NCBI GenBank assembly: GCA_900542555.1
Contig: UQNU01000039.1
Location: 1 to 23,006, forward strand
Reading direction: 5' to 3'
Source: an uncultured Collinsella sp.
GTDB lineage: Bacteria > Actinomycetota > Coriobacteriia > Coriobacteriales > Coriobacteriaceae
DNA: 23,006 bases
A program made the translations under genes and the position numbers. Position 1 is the first letter of the stretch. Every line of letters begins with the position of its first letter. The notes under the pieces are model-generated. The model worked only from the letters and a program-made list of their open reading frames with translations, ran no database searches and was not told the DNA's origin. Of the stretch, positions 21,710 to 23,006 are shown piece by piece.

Positions 21710-22921
21710 ATGCTGTCTGTTGACGAGCAAATGCGTATCATCACCTCGGGCGCCGCGCAGATCGTTCCCGAGGCCGACCTTCGCAAGAAGCTTGAGAAGG
21801 GCGAGCCCCTCAACATCAAGCTCGGCGTCGACCCCACCAGCCCCGACCTGCACCTGGGCCACGCCGTGCCGCTGCGCAAGATGCGTCAGTTCCAGGACCT
21901 GGGCCACAACGTCACCCTCATCATCGGCAACGGTACCGCGCTGATCGGCGACCCCTCGGGCAAGAACTCCACGCGTCCGCAGCTTTCGCAGGAGCAGATC
22001 GAGGCCAACGCCGAGACCTACGTGAGCCAGGCCATGAAGATCCTGGACCCCGAGAAGACCACCATCGTGCACAACGGTGACTGGATCTTGTCGATGGACC
22101 TGGCCGGCCTGCTGCAGGTGTGCTCCAAGTTCACCGTCGCCCGCATCCTTGAGCGCGATGACTTTACCAAGCGCTACCAGTCTCAGACGCCGATCGCCCT
22201 GCACGAGTTCCTGTACCCCGTGATGCAGGCCTTTGACTCCGTGCAGATCAAGGCCGACGTGGAGATGGGCGGCACCGATCAGCTCTTCAACCTGCTCGCC
22301 GGCCGTGAGCTCATGGAGAAAATGGGCATGGAGCCGCAGATCGCGCTCACCATGCCGCTGCTCGAGGGCACCGACGGCGTGCGCAAGATGTCCAAGTCCT
22401 ATGGCAACTACATCGGCCTGACCGACGCTCCCAAGGATATGTTCGGCAAGACCATGTCCATCCCCGACGAGATGATTGGCAAGTACTACCGCCTGGCGAG
22501 CTCGCTCACCCCGGCAGAGGTCGACAAGATCGACGCCGCCCTGGCCGATGGTTCTGCCGACCCCTACGAGCTCAAGCGCGCTCTGGGCCGTGACCTGTGT
22601 GACACCTACCACGGCGCCGGTGCCGGCGACGAGGCTCAGGCCGAGTTCGACCGCGTGTTCAAGGAGGGCCAGCTCGCCGACTTCCCCGAGAAGCACGCTG
22701 AGCTGACTGTTAACGACGAGGGCCAGATCTACCTCGCCGGCCTGCTCAAGGACTTGGGTCTTTCGGCGAGCGCCGGCCAGGCTCGTCGCGATATCGACGG
22801 CGGCGGTGTCAAGATCAACGGCAAGGCCGTGGCTCCCAAGAGCTACAACATCGACCCCAGCGCCCTCAAGCTGGGCGACACCCTCTCCGTAGGCAAGCGC
22901 AAGGGCTTTAAGTTGATTTAG
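21710..22921 (+). CDS. tyrS: Tyrosyl-tRNA synthetase
   Basis: This 403-residue class I synthetase charges tRNA-Tyr. The HIGH-type motif is HLGH at residues 48-51 and the second motif is KMSKS at 226-230. VEMGGTDQLFNLLAGR (about 184-199) belongs to the tyrosine and ATP pocket. A C-terminal S4 RNA-binding domain starts near residue 337. The GVDPTSPDLHLGHAVPLRKM context resembles the TyrZ-like branch rather than the E. coli TyrS branch. AAGGAGG lies before ATG 21710. The ORF is complete, and the codon choice is strongly C/G-ending, like that of the ribosomal genes. Confidence 0.97.
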   Translation: MLSVDEQMRIITSGAAQIVPEADLRKKLEKGEPLNIKLGVDPTSPDLHLGHAVPLRKMRQFQDLGHNVTLIIGNGTALIGDPSGKNSTRPQLSQEQIEANAETYVSQAMKILDPEKTTIVHNGDWILSMDLAGLLQVCSKFTVARILERDDFTKRYQSQTPIALHEFLYPVMQAFDSVQIKADVEMGGTDQLFNLLAGRELMEKMGMEPQIALTMPLLEGTDGVRKMSKSYGNYIGLTDAPKDMFGKTMSIPDEMIGKYYRLASSLTPAEVDKIDAALADGSADPYELKRALGRDLCDTYHGAGAGDEAQAEFDRVFKEGQLADFPEKHAELTVNDEGQIYLAGLLKDLGLSASAGQARRDIDGGGVKINGKAVAPKSYNIDPSALKLGDTLSVGKRKGFKLI

Positions 22922-22922
22922 T

Positions 22923-22946
22923 TCCGCCGTTCTACCGAACGGCGGA
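22923..22946 (+). terminator. Hairpin after tyrS, probable terminator
   Basis: A perfect 10-bp stem (22923-22932 with 22937-22946) with a TACC loop begins two bases after the tyrS stop. No T-run follows, so it may need Rho or serve as an mRNA 3' end. The remaining bases to 23006 show no recognisable gene. Confidence 0.5.
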
Positions 22947-23006
22947 CCGGCCGACGCTGCGCGGGCCGCATTTGGACAATCTGACGTTCAACTTCAAGGG
23001 CGCGAC

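Noticed and set aside
22947..23006. The start of another gene at the right edge
   Set aside because: No start codon with a ribosome site or recognisable peptide is visible in the last 60 bases.

Overview
The window looks like a contig end from a high-GC Gram-positive bacterium of the Coriobacteriia, most likely Collinsella or a close relative. This is an inference from the GC-rich coding style, the frequent GTG/TTG starts, the zinc-type S14 and the gene content; no 16S is present. Bases 1-33 are not genomic: they match the Nextera/Tn5 Read 1 adapter at 31 of 33 positions, so genomic sequence starts near base 34.

Bases 34-4380 hold part of a selenium-dependent molybdenum hydroxylase (purine/hydantoin catabolism) locus: the C-terminus of a probable MobA/MocA-type nucleotidyltransferase, a dihydropyrimidinase/hydantoinase, yqeC on the minus strand, then yqeB and an XdhC-family gene on the plus strand. 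The same genes cluster in E. coli (hyuA, yqeB, yqeC, mocA). Two copies of one 67-bp palindrome (25-bp arms, 17-nt loop) lie at 1614-1680 and 4398-4464 and bracket the yqeC/yqeB/xdhC block.

Bases 4692-14416 are the distal ribosomal-protein cluster: rplE, rpsZ, rpsH, rplF, rplR, rpsE, rpmD, rplO, secY, adk, map, infA, rpmJ, rpsM, rpsK, rpsD, rpoA and rplQ, closed by a textbook terminator at 14443-14473. The usual upstream neighbours (rplN, rplX and the S10 block) are absent. In their place is a 311-bp spacer with the palindrome, a candidate promoter and a foldable leader before rplE. Several spacers inside the cluster carry hairpins without U-tracts. infA appears to have an extra promoter.

Bases 14509-22921 hold truA, a divergent family-2-like glycosyltransferase, argR, a minus-strand class A penicillin-binding protein with a long low-complexity tail, a U32 protein of the RlhA type, and tyrS. 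Two hairpins separate the convergent argR and PBP genes. The last 85 bases contain a hairpin after tyrS and no gene I can recognise.

I see no CRISPR array, tRNA, rRNA, insertion sequence or prophage, and no clear new multi-gene system. The most notable points are the paired palindromes, the ribosomal cluster starting at rplE behind its own leader, and the hairpins within that cluster.
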